From positions 1 to 8,795 of the forward strand of contig NATN01000087.1 of NCBI GenBank assembly GCA_002085355.1: a stretch of DNA of 8,795 nt, in the 5' to 3' direction. The notes under the pieces were generated by a model, which worked only from the letters and a program-made list of their open reading frames with translations, had not been told where the DNA came from and searched no databases. A program made the translations under genes and the position numbers. Below are positions 1 through 6,948 of this stretch, piece after piece (within the stretch, counting starts at the first letter, position 1; each line of letters opens with the position of its first letter). The DNA comes from Candidatus Zhuqueibacterota bacterium 4484_87 (GTDB lineage: Bacteria > Zhuqueibacterota > Zhuqueibacteria > Thermofontimicrobiales > Thermofontimicrobiaceae).

Positions 1-378
1 GGACAGAACAAAGCAGTTCTAATGCTAACAATCCGTGGCAGTTGGGCAGATATTTTTTGGTTCAGTCTCTTTCATGAAATCGGTCACATTCTATTGCATG
101 GCAAACAAATAGTTTTTTTGGAAGAAGATAATCTGGGGCACAGATTAAATAATGATTATGAAAAGGAAGCCAACAGATTTGCCGCAAACACATTAATTCC
201 GTTAAATGAGTACAAGGCCTTTCTTAAGGCAAAATCTTTTTATGCACAAGACATCGAAAAATTTGCTGACCATTTGGGGATCGCTCCAGGCATCGTCGTA
301 GGCCGTTTACAGCACGATGGTTATCTTAAAAACTCGTGGCACAACCGTCTTCGTTCCAGATATAAATGGCAATTATGA
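1..378 (+). CDS. HigA-type antitoxin / ImmA-IrrE metallopeptidase domain protein, C-terminal part (5' end outside window)
   Basis: The frame is open from base 1 (G-Q-N-K-A-V-L before the first Met at 22), so this is the 3' part of a longer gene. The visible part is an ImmA/IrrE (COG2856-like) domain. It has the zinc motif HEIGH at 73-87, preceded by FWFSLF. A second conserved block, EKEANRFAANTLIP, has its second Glu as the probable third metal ligand. The end, FADHLGIAPGIVVGRLQHDG then LRSRYKW, is typical of XRE-family HigA antitoxins that carry this domain. In that family an N-terminal helix-turn-helix represses the toxin-antitoxin operon and a HigB-like RNase toxin gene usually lies upstream; both would be off the window here. 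A stand-alone ImmA/IrrE protein cannot be excluded. The stop is TGA at 376-378. All visible catalytic residues are intact. Confidence 0.88.
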   Translation, partial: GQNKAVLMLTIRGSWADIFWFSLFHEIGHILLHGKQIVFLEEDNLGHRLNNDYEKEANRFAANTLIPLNEYKAFLKAKSFYAQDIEKFADHLGIAPGIVVGRLQHDGYLKNSWHNRLRSRYKWQL

Positions 379-454
379 TGTGAATTAATTTGCTACATAT
401 TTTGATTTGAAAAGGGCGATGCAGGGGCTAATTTTCGCAGTGGTAATGATTTAC

Positions 455-488
455 TTGGTAAAAGTGGGTACTTCTGCTTTTCAACCAA
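455..488. terminator. possible weak bidirectional terminator hairpin
   Basis: In the 156 bp gap between two convergent genes, TTGGTAAAAG (455-464) can pair with CTTTT-CA-ACCAA (477-488). This gives ten pairs with a 2-nt bulge and a 12-nt loop. A moderately T-rich stretch follows on the + strand, but there is no proper U-tract on either side. The position suits a shared terminator; the sequence alone is weak support. Nothing else was found in 379-534. Confidence 0.25.
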
Positions 489-534
489 TTACTCTTTTCA
501 CCAAAATGAGGCAAAAAACATCCACTCTATCCAT

Positions 535-1404
535 CTACTTCACGGGGTTGCTATATTGACTAAAAGCATTATAAGCGATAGTAATCCCCAGAGCGAAAAT
601 CCCGGCGAGAAGGGCGAGCACCACATTGTAATACTCCGGAGCCACCAACGCCAATCGAATGAGCACAGTTATCAACGCAAAGGCAGAATTCCGGAAAACG
701 CTGTAATAATCCTGGCAGTATCTCAGCGAAATGAGAACAATCAGAATATCGCTGAAAATTAAAACTGTGTAAAACGTGGCAAAAAAATCTGTCACTTCCC
801 CGCCAATCAACCATTTCCATAATACTTCAATTCCCAGAAACATAAAAATCAGAGCGAGAAGCAAAGCAAGCAATTTCTTTGCGGTGATGAATCTGTTTTT
901 TTCCTTTCCATTCTTTATGTTAATCTGGTGTTGCTGAATTCTGTAATAAATTCCCAATATAACAAAAATCAGTAAAGCGCCGACTGCATTGGAGATGATG
1001 TGCAAAATCGGCTGCGAAATATGTTCCCATTTAATGGGTTCCGGGAAATAGACAAATTCTTTGAAAGATTGACGCAAAAGGATGAGAGATAGAATCTCAA
1101 ATTGTTTGCCAATGGAACTGGAAACAGAATGGACAATACTGAAAACCAGGCTCAAAACTTCATAGACAAGCAGCAGTGTAAATACGAAACTGATGGCATA
1201 AAAATGCTTCAATGGGATTAAATGCGCGAAAAATGACGGCAATAGTTCATGCCGCTGAAGCTCAATTAAAAACAACAAAACAAGGAAAGAAAATACAAGC
1301 GTATAGCCGATGATGGACTGCAGAGGCTGGCTTTCCCAGATAGATTCAATCTTATCAAAAACAAGATTGACATTTTTTTCTATTCTATTTCTGATATCTC
1401 TCAT
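535..1404 (-). CDS. conserved-looking seven-segment integral membrane protein, function unknown
   Basis: This 289-residue protein is largely hydrophobic, with about seven membrane segments near residues 29-48, 68-91, 131-153, 174-195, 206-227, 238-254 and 258-279. A charged, amphipathic N-terminus (1-27) precedes them. A short polar stretch (SSIGKQFEILSL...RQSFKEF, about 97-117) joins segments two and three, and a basic loop (KNGKEKNRF, 164-172) precedes segment four. The final region, VFRNSAFALITVLIRLALVAPEYY, has regularly spaced Arg residues at a membrane boundary and looks conserved, but I cannot name the family. There is no signal peptide, nucleotide-binding motif or pore signature that I can defend. 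The ATG at 1404-1402 is preceded by AGGA with 4 nt spacing, which supports the start. The stop is TAG. A candidate promoter lies at 1477-1505, so it may be transcribed separately from the transporter. Confidence 0.8.
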   Translation of the reverse strand: MRDIRNRIEKNVNLVFDKIESIWESQPLQSIIGYTLVFSFLVLLFLIELQRHELLPSFFAHLIPLKHFYAISFVFTLLLVYEVLSLVFSIVHSVSSSIGKQFEILSLILLRQSFKEFVYFPEPIKWEHISQPILHIISNAVGALLIFVILGIYYRIQQHQINIKNGKEKNRFITAKKLLALLLALIFMFLGIEVLWKWLIGGEVTDFFATFYTVLIFSDILIVLISLRYCQDYYSVFRNSAFALITVLIRLALVAPEYYNVVLALLAGIFALGITIAYNAFSQYSNPVK

Positions 1405-1476
1405 TAATTCCTGATCCGATGACTTGGTATATTGTCGTCCAAATTTCTGAAATTCAAATGCAATCTAATAAATTTT

Positions 1477-1505
1477 AATTTAAAAACTTTTCCATAAAAT
1501 ATCAA
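1477..1505 (-). promoter_or_regulatory. candidate sigma-70-like promoter of the membrane-protein gene
   Basis: On the minus strand, TTGATA (1505-1500, five of six to TTGACA) is followed after exactly 17 bp by TAAATT (1482-1477, four of six to TATAAT). Transcription would start near 1470, leaving a leader of roughly 65 nt before the ATG at 1404. The surrounding DNA is AT-rich, so a chance match is possible. Confidence 0.35.
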
Positions 1506-1590
1506 CAAAATCTGAATGTTCCTCCAAATTTCCGAGTACTTCTTACGCTGAATAATCTTTTTTAACTTCTTTTTTTTGCAACTCCGAATT

Positions 1591-1796
1591 TTTATTTCGC
1601 TCCTTCAGAGCTCATTATGTGCCGTTCCATAAAGGGAACGTATTCCGGATTTTTCTTCCCCTGATTCATGGGACGTTGCCCCATGCTAATTTATCATGCC
1701 CTTTCAGGGCTTACGCCAACGGCGTAAAATAATTTAGCCAAGGGCAACGCCCTCGGTTTATGAGATACACACCAAGCGCTGAAGGCGCGGGATAAA
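1591..1796. repeat. mosaic palindromic element with imperfect inverted ends
   Basis: The element has two module types plus two further hairpins. Module A (consensus TTTATYNYGCNCYTTCAGNG, then CT) occurs three times: + at 1591-1612, + at 1690-1711 and - at 1796-1775. Each copy folds as a four-base stem around YTTCA, and the variable stem pair changes T:A, C:G, G:C while staying complementary. Module B (TTAGCnnnGGGCAACG followed by YCC) occurs on - at 1689-1672 and on + at 1734-1752, each a stem with an AAC loop. Further hairpins are CGTTCC/GGAACG (1623-1640) and TTACGCC-AAC-GGCGTAA (1711-1727). The outer A copies point inward and match at 18 of 22 positions, so the unit looks like a bounded repetitive element. 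No transposase-like frame lies inside. It resembles REP/BIME-type or small MITE-like extragenic elements; the family is not identified. Confidence 0.7.
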
Positions 1797-1958
1797 AGAG
1801 AGGTACCAACAATTGCCGTAAAAAAATTCCGGTTCTGACGAAAACCTTTTCAAACTATTAGACATAAATAACACTCTGATAATATTTAGATAGCAAACAT
1901 AAAATATGGTTTTTAGGAGACATTCAAAAATGGCATAATATTAGCTGAATATCACTAC

Positions 1959-4142
1959 TTAAACTAATGCGCTTTCATGGCCTGAATCTTTGACAAAAAT
2001 GCAGGACGAATTAGCCAATTTCATCACTTCCCGAATGAAAGCAAAGGGAACCTGATCATGCATCATTCCAAAAATATTGACATCCCCTCTGGGAGCGGAG
2101 CAAATAGTTTCTTTGAAAGAGCCAGTTAATACGTGCAAATCAGTCATAGAAGGCAGGCGTGCCTGATCGCTCAGATTTTCCAGAAAATGTTGCAGCCGTT
2201 TTTTGTCCTTCTTATCATCAGCAACAGTGATGAGATTGATCTTCCCCTCCCAGTTCATTTGCAACTGCAGAGTAATCAACATTGCCAGATGCCAATTAGG
2301 GCTCTTGTCCCGGAGCCATAAATTTACATCTTTTTGCATACCAAAAGCAACACGTTCATGCTGGCGCAAAATGATAATTCCCAAATCCTGACTATCAGCA
2401 TAACGGATCAGCTCGCTAATGGTCGCGTCTTTTTGTTGGTCATCGCTCAGCGTGAGAAACAAGATATTAGGTCTGAAAGTTCCGCCTTTGAGTGTCTGAA
2501 TAACTAACTTCGCGCCGTGGAGAAACTGTTTTTCTTCCAGCACGACAGAATTGACCATGATTCCCTGATCCTGAATCGGTTTCAGTAAATCTTTGAGTGC
2601 TGTCCGTGCCTTCTCCACTTTCGTATCTCGCACTGTGAATGCAAAAATGCTGCCGGACGGATAAATTACATTGCGAATGAACAGTAATGGTCCCGACCAA
2701 AGTTCAGGATTCTCAATGGGAAGAAGCAAATCCGGTTTCCAGGTAATATGATGTCGGGGGAACTTTGCTGCCAGCCGCGAGGCGCGTTCGGCGATGACCA
2801 AAAATAATCCGCCGCGAATGTCGCCCCATTCTGCCTGCAGCTCTCGTCTGGCGAGCCAGATGTACAGTGCAATGATTGTTACAATGCCAATTATGCTGAA
2901 AATAGGATTAATCAAAAACATGATGAATAAGCTTCCGACAGCTCCGACAAATGAAACAGCGCGAGGAATTTTGAAAGTCGGGCGAAAACTGATTATTTTC
3001 ATGCTCTGCTCAATGAACACAACCAGATTAATCATGCCGTAAGTGATGAGAAAAAACATAGTGATGAGTGTGGCAAGAAAATTCAAATTACCAAGAATGA
3101 TGGAAATTTCAATAATGATGCCGGTAAAAATAATTGCATTCCGCGGCTCGTTGCTTTTTGTTTTCGCAGCAAAAAACCTGTGCAAAGGGACAGTCTTTTG
3201 TTCTGCCAGTGCCTGCAAGACTCGCGGCGCGCCCAACATGCTCCCCAAAGCAGAAGACAGCGTAGCTCCCATGATGCCTGCGATGACTGCCGGGCCCCAA
3301 AAAGCTTTATCGACCATGAACATTTGATTTTTCCGCAGTTCTTCTGGCGTTCCGATTTTTGCCATGATGTAAGCTAAAGCGATGTAGATAACCATTGTGA
3401 CAAAAATGGAGCTCATTGTTCCCAGCGGGATTGATCGTTTGGGGTCTTTCAAATCACCGGACATGTTCGCCCCTGCCATAATCCCGGTAACGGCAGGGAA
3501 AAACACTGCAAACACCTGCCAGAAATTGGCATCTTCAAAATTTCCCAACAAAATAAAATCCGTCGTCGCCTTCTCCGGCGTAAAAAAGAATGAGATCAAC
3601 GACAAGCCTAAAATTGTCATAATCAGATACTGCACTTTTATCGCCAGGTGAGCGCTGATGTAAGAAACAGTCAGCAAACTAATCCAGGCAATTGTGGAAA
3701 CTACCAATGCCGGATGGTGAGGAAAAACCCGCAACCAGCCCTCGGTAAATCCGATGATGTACAACGCCGCAGAGAGAGTTTGCGCAATGTATAGAGGGAT
3801 CCCGATGCTTCCACCCGCTTCCAGGCCCAGAGATTTCGAGATGATCGAATATGCGCCGCCCGCGCCAATTTTGATATTTGTTGTGATGGAAGACATGGAA
3901 AGCCCGGTGCAGATTGTCACAGATTTAGCGAGAAGGATAATGGCGACAGCACCAAGAAATCCGGCATTACCAACGACCCAGCCGAGGCGCAAAAACATGA
4001 TTACGCCGAGGATGGTCAAAACATCCGGCGTGAACACTCCTCCGAAAGTATCAAACTTTTTCTGATTCGGCTCTGCTGAATAAAAAGTCAATCTTCTCAG
4101 AAATGAGATAGAATTTTTCTTTCTTTTTTCTTCGCCTTCCAT
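1959..4142 (-). CDS. cation-chloride cotransporter (SLC12-like, APC superfamily)
   Basis: The 727-residue product has about 12 membrane segments (residues 40-433) and a soluble C-terminal domain (434-727), the layout of cation-chloride cotransporters. These move Cl- with Na+ and/or K+ across the inner membrane. Family marks are GGVFTPDVLTILGVIMFLRL in TM1, FFPAVTGIMAGANMSGDLKDP in TM6 (from 214), and TLSSALGSMLGAPRVLQAL in TM8. By alignment to animal NKCC1, Tyr128 and Thr219 match K+-site residues, and Ala293, Ser296 and Ser297 match the Na+ site. The TM1 Trp of NKCC1 is Leu here. The tail begins with WGDIRGGLFLVIAERASRL, close to the SLC12 C-terminal domain. I chose the ATG at 4142-4140, with GGGAGGG upstream (rather far, about 13-14 nt). 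An in-frame GTG at 4193 would add 17 residues but has no Shine-Dalgarno and lies inside a dyad. The substrate is inferred. Confidence 0.9.
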   Translation of the reverse strand: MEGEEKRKKNSISFLRRLTFYSAEPNQKKFDTFGGVFTPDVLTILGVIMFLRLGWVVGNAGFLGAVAIILLAKSVTICTGLSMSSITTNIKIGAGGAYSIISKSLGLEAGGSIGIPLYIAQTLSAALYIIGFTEGWLRVFPHHPALVVSTIAWISLLTVSYISAHLAIKVQYLIMTILGLSLISFFFTPEKATTDFILLGNFEDANFWQVFAVFFPAVTGIMAGANMSGDLKDPKRSIPLGTMSSIFVTMVIYIALAYIMAKIGTPEELRKNQMFMVDKAFWGPAVIAGIMGATLSSALGSMLGAPRVLQALAEQKTVPLHRFFAAKTKSNEPRNAIIFTGIIIEISIILGNLNFLATLITMFFLITYGMINLVVFIEQSMKIISFRPTFKIPRAVSFVGAVGSLFIMFLINPIFSIIGIVTIIALYIWLARRELQAEWGDIRGGLFLVIAERASRLAAKFPRHHITWKPDLLLPIENPELWSGPLLFIRNVIYPSGSIFAFTVRDTKVEKARTALKDLLKPIQDQGIMVNSVVLEEKQFLHGAKLVIQTLKGGTFRPNILFLTLSDDQQKDATISELIRYADSQDLGIIILRQHERVAFGMQKDVNLWLRDKSPNWHLAMLITLQLQMNWEGKINLITVADDKKDKKRLQHFLENLSDQARLPSMTDLHVLTGSFKETICSAPRGDVNIFGMMHDQVPFAFIREVMKLANSSCIFVKDSGHESALV

Positions 4143-4185
4143 CGTCCGGTATCTACCCTCCCGAAATAAAAAACAATAACATGCA

Positions 4186-4226
4186 ATTTTCACAGATGAG
4201 ATTGTTTTCAGCGGATTTGTGAAAAT
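4186..4226. promoter_or_regulatory. spaced inverted repeat in the transporter leader
   Basis: ATTTTCACA (4186-4194) is the perfect reverse complement of TGTGAAAAT (4218-4226). After one mismatch, AT (4196-4197) also pairs with AT (4215-4216). The dyad lies downstream of the candidate promoter and 44-84 bases upstream of the chosen ATG. It could be an operator for a dimeric repressor or a leader RNA hairpin. The half-site order (TCACA...TGTGA) is the reverse of a CRP site, so CRP binding is not implied. Confidence 0.4.
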
Positions 4227-4264
4227 ATACTTTCTTCACTCCGCCCGAAATGGATGTTCAAAGA

Positions 4265-4293
4265 AGTATAATTATTTTTTAGGAAAGATTCAA
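4265..4293 (-). promoter_or_regulatory. candidate sigma-70-like promoter of the transporter gene
   Basis: On the minus strand, TTGAAT (4293-4288, four of six to TTGACA) is followed after exactly 17 bp by TATACT (4270-4265, five of six to TATAAT). Transcription would begin near 4258, giving a leader of about 115 nt that contains the inverted repeat. This supports transcription of the transporter apart from the upstream kinase-phosphatase genes. Confidence 0.45.
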
Positions 4294-4592
4294 CAATTTT
4301 ATTCAAATGACATAAAATTTTTGAATTTTCACCGGCAAGAATAAATGAGCAGGAAAATCCGTTTCGTCGGGACGCATAAACAAAAATTTGCCGTCTGTTT
4401 CTCACAAAACGAAAAAATCTTATTAGAAAAAATATCTTTTCCTGAAAATTGCAATCCATTGCTTTGAAAATACACCACGAACGAAAATTACAAACAGACT
4501 TTTCAAAAGTTAGCTTCCATCAGCGCGAATCAGTGGTTCCCAAAATTTTTCCGGTAAAGCTTTGATTTAAAATCGAGTGACCTTTTGATTTC

Positions 4593-6932
4593 TCAAATGG
4601 CATTTTTCAATTCTCTGGCAAACAATTTCATGTCCGCATATCTGTTCACAGGCGCTTTTTCTATTGCTTTAAAGATAATATTATCGACCTTCGCCGGTAC
4701 TTCGGGATTTAAACGCGATACCGGTTCCGGCAGATGCGTCAGAATATTATTAAAAACAGTCTCCCGCTTTCCGTTGACAAAGGGGTTCGTCCCCGTGAGC
4801 AATTCGTACAAAATCACTCCCAATGAATAAACGTCAGTTTGAATTGTGGGCTCGTATTTATCGAAAAGTTCGGGAGCTGAATAGGTGAGAGATGCCAGTG
4901 GCACGTTATCCATATCCCTGACCGGTAAAGTGAAACCTTTTATTTGAAAATCTACCAGTTTGAGTTCCATTTTGTCCATCACGAAGATATTTGTCGGTTT
5001 CAACTTTCCGTGAATGACGCCCTTTTTATGGACAGCGGCAAGGATATCAGCCAAACGCAATCCGATTTTCAGGGATTTTTTCCAGTCAATTTTCTGCCCG
5101 CCATTTTTCGGGACAGCGAGTGTTTGTGCATCTACATATTCTCTGGCAAAAAATTGAAGCTGATGATCTTCGCCGATGTCATAAATGAGCGCGACATTCG
5201 GATGAGTGAGCTGTCCCAGACGGCGCGCTTCTTCAAGAAAAATCTTTTTTGTCAATTCAGGATCATCATTGATCTCAAAGCCGGGTTTCAGCACTTTCAA
5301 AACAACCAGCCGTTCCAGCATGGAATCCACTGCTTTGAAACTGGAAAAAATCTGGTTTTGATGCAACTCCTGATTCACCTGGAATTTTCCCACTGATTTG
5401 AGCGCCCCATTTTCTATTTTATCCAGCGCGTCGTGCACGCTTAATTTGTAAACTTGCACATCTTCCTCGTAAGCGGGGTGGTGCAGACTAAATTTCGCCG
5501 GTAAAACAGAAATATCTTTTTTATCCTTCAGCAACAGATGTTGTACCGATTCCGTGATAAAAACTTGTGAACTTCTTGTTTTGGGGCGATTATTGAGGCG
5601 ATCTGTCAACAGAAAAGTTTCATCCCGGGCAAATAGAGACAACGCGACTTCGAGATCGTCGAAAAGATATTTCGCAAACTTATCCTTGGGCGCCAGAGCA
5701 ATGAGATTCATCACGATCTCCAGCGACGATTGATGATTGCCGTTGGTCTCGTTTACCTGCTCCTGTTTTTTGACCAACTGTTTGGCAACATCAATCAGTT
5801 TTTCGATATTTTGACCAAAAACGATAAATCCGTCGCGCGCTTCGAATGCCTGAATGAAAGGCTTATCAGTAGCAGGACGAGAATCAAAAATCGCGACCAA
5901 TGTTTTTCTCAGCTTGGGCAAATAGCCGTCGTCAGCTCGCAGTACAAACAAACAATTTGCCTGTCCCATGACTTCCGACAAAGTATTTTCTCCGGCACTA
6001 CCGGCATTATTGATGAGAGTCCTCATTTTTTTCAGTAAAATTCGGTCATCCAGCCCCAGATTGGCTCCTGAAATCTCCCTCTTGTTCAAACCCAAATCCC
6101 AGATATTGGAAAAAGTATCGCCGGAGATAAAAAGTTCATATTCTTCAATTGCCGGTTTGTGCGCTTCATCTGCTTTGAGGGGGAATTTTTGAAACAAACG
6201 ATTCACCGCCAGAAAATGAAAAGCATCTGCGAGCGTATCAAAAATCTGCCGCTCACTGACGAGCTCTTTGAACCATTCTAAATCCGTTATCGTAATACGC
6301 ACGCTGTCAGACATCACATTCGCTTTTTTCCAGAGATTGGCAAGATGCAGATGTTTCCAGAGCGATACAGGTTCTTCGCTGAGCAGGTCTTTCAAAAATA
6401 TTTCTGCCTCATCAAACTCCTGATTTTCCCACGTTTTCTTCAAATAGAGGGTGGCGAAATTGCGAAAATGAGTTTCATCATCACGAAAACGAAAAATGAA
6501 GCTGCGTAATTTCTCTTGCTGATCAATCCGAAAAAGTGCATCAAGAACCTTTTGCGCCAATTGGTCAAAATTTTCCTCTTTTTCCCGTCGCAACGTTCTC
6601 TCATAAACTTTGAGCGCCGCAGCGTCATCGCGCTTATTTTCCAGATACAACCTCGTTACTGTCGCTGCTAATTCGGTATCATCAGGATTGAGTTCCAACG
6701 CCCGCTCGAATGCTTTAAGGGCGTCTTCATCAAACTGTTTCTTCAGCAAATATGCCTGGCTCAGCTTCAAATGCGCACCGGCATCTGATTCATCCAATTC
6801 CACGTACAATTTGAGCCGGTCGATGGCCTGGTCGTATTTTCCCAGGTCAAGATATAATTGCCCCAGTTCAGCGAGCAACTCAAAAACGAGGTCTTCTGCT
6901 TGCAAGGTACTTTGTTTTTTTTGCAATGTCAC
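4593..6932 (-). CDS. TPR protein with C-terminal Ser/Thr kinase-fold domain, probably a pseudokinase
   Basis: The 779-residue product has three parts. Residues 15-200 are TPR-like helices (LGQLYLDLGKYDQAIDRL; a second unit ends ALELNPDD). Residues about 325-500 weakly resemble a class III cyclase domain (EARDGFIVF; RSSQVFITESVQHLL; VQVYKLS). Residues 514-779 are a Hanks-type kinase domain. There Lys546 (VVLKVL), Glu568, Lys645 and Asn648 (KLKPTN), Asp661, SAPE (685-688), DVYSLG (700-705) and Arg764 are kept. The catalytic Asp is replaced: HGK (641-643) stands where HRD belongs. DFG is DFQ (661-663), and the N-lobe start QELHQNQIF lacks the glycine loop. ATP-dependent phosphotransfer is therefore doubtful and a scaffold or regulatory role is more likely. 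There is no membrane segment. The start is GTG at 6932, with AAGGGG 8 nt upstream. The gene lies 16 bp after the phosphatase stop, suggesting coupled expression. Confidence 0.88.
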   Translation of the reverse strand: MTLQKKQSTLQAEDLVFELLAELGQLYLDLGKYDQAIDRLKLYVELDESDAGAHLKLSQAYLLKKQFDEDALKAFERALELNPDDTELAATVTRLYLENKRDDAAALKVYERTLRREKEENFDQLAQKVLDALFRIDQQEKLRSFIFRFRDDETHFRNFATLYLKKTWENQEFDEAEIFLKDLLSEEPVSLWKHLHLANLWKKANVMSDSVRITITDLEWFKELVSERQIFDTLADAFHFLAVNRLFQKFPLKADEAHKPAIEEYELFISGDTFSNIWDLGLNKREISGANLGLDDRILLKKMRTLINNAGSAGENTLSEVMGQANCLFVLRADDGYLPKLRKTLVAIFDSRPATDKPFIQAFEARDGFIVFGQNIEKLIDVAKQLVKKQEQVNETNGNHQSSLEIVMNLIALAPKDKFAKYLFDDLEVALSLFARDETFLLTDRLNNRPKTRSSQVFITESVQHLLLKDKKDISVLPAKFSLHHPAYEEDVQVYKLSVHDALDKIENGALKSVGKFQVNQELHQNQIFSSFKAVDSMLERLVVLKVLKPGFEINDDPELTKKIFLEEARRLGQLTHPNVALIYDIGEDHQLQFFAREYVDAQTLAVPKNGGQKIDWKKSLKIGLRLADILAAVHKKGVIHGKLKPTNIFVMDKMELKLVDFQIKGFTLPVRDMDNVPLASLTYSAPELFDKYEPTIQTDVYSLGVILYELLTGTNPFVNGKRETVFNNILTHLPEPVSRLNPEVPAKVDNIIFKAIEKAPVNRYADMKLFARELKNAI

Positions 6933-6940
6933 GACTGGAA

Positions 6941-6946
6941 CCCCTT
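6941..6946 (-). promoter_or_regulatory. Shine-Dalgarno site fixing the GTG start of the kinase-like gene
   Basis: On the minus strand, AAGGGG lies 8 nt before the GTG at 6932-6930, and only two bases separate it from the phosphatase stop codon (TAA, 6951-6949). The spacing supports the GTG start and translation coupled to the phosphatase gene. Confidence 0.6.
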
Positions 6947-6948
6947 TT

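Larger units (their letters stand above)
1405..1958. other. 554 bp gene-free gap with a hairpin mosaic
   Basis: This gap lies between the end of the transporter gene and the start of the membrane-protein gene, both on the minus strand. It has three parts. Positions 1405-1589 are AT-rich and hold a candidate promoter for the membrane protein. Positions 1590-1797 are a GC-richer mosaic of small hairpins, described separately. Positions 1798-1958 are AT-rich, with no coding frame and no convincing intrinsic terminator for the transporter gene. No RNA gene of a known class was recognised. Confidence 0.7.
4143..4592. other. 450 bp gene-free leader region of the transporter gene
   Basis: This gap lies between the kinase-like gene and the transporter gene, both on the minus strand. 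It is strongly AT-rich with many A/T runs. It contains a candidate promoter (4265-4293) and a spaced dyad (4186-4226). An open frame at 4459-4208 (-) has biased low-complexity composition and no recognisable family, so it is not called. No intrinsic terminator for the kinase-like gene could be defended. Confidence 0.6.

Noticed and set aside
1559..1577. T-rich run as a + strand terminator
   Set aside because: No stem-loop precedes it and no + strand gene ends nearby.
1591..1796. CRISPR array or rRNA/tRNA-like structure
   Set aside because: The repeated modules are irregularly spaced, occur in both orientations and lack uniform spacers. The hairpins do not form a cloverleaf.
4186..4226. CRP-type operator
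   Set aside because: A CRP site is TGTGA-N6-TCACA. Here the half-sites are in the reverse order and 23 bp apart.
4208..4459. 83-residue open frame on the - strand in the transporter leader
   Set aside because: The Phe/Arg/Ile-biased composition, lack of a family match, overlap with the candidate promoter and no good ribosome site make it an AT-rich chance frame.
4944..5396. 150-residue open frame on the + strand
   Set aside because: It lies wholly antisense to the kinase-domain coding region, which has clear homology. It has no family resemblance, and its composition reflects reversed codons.
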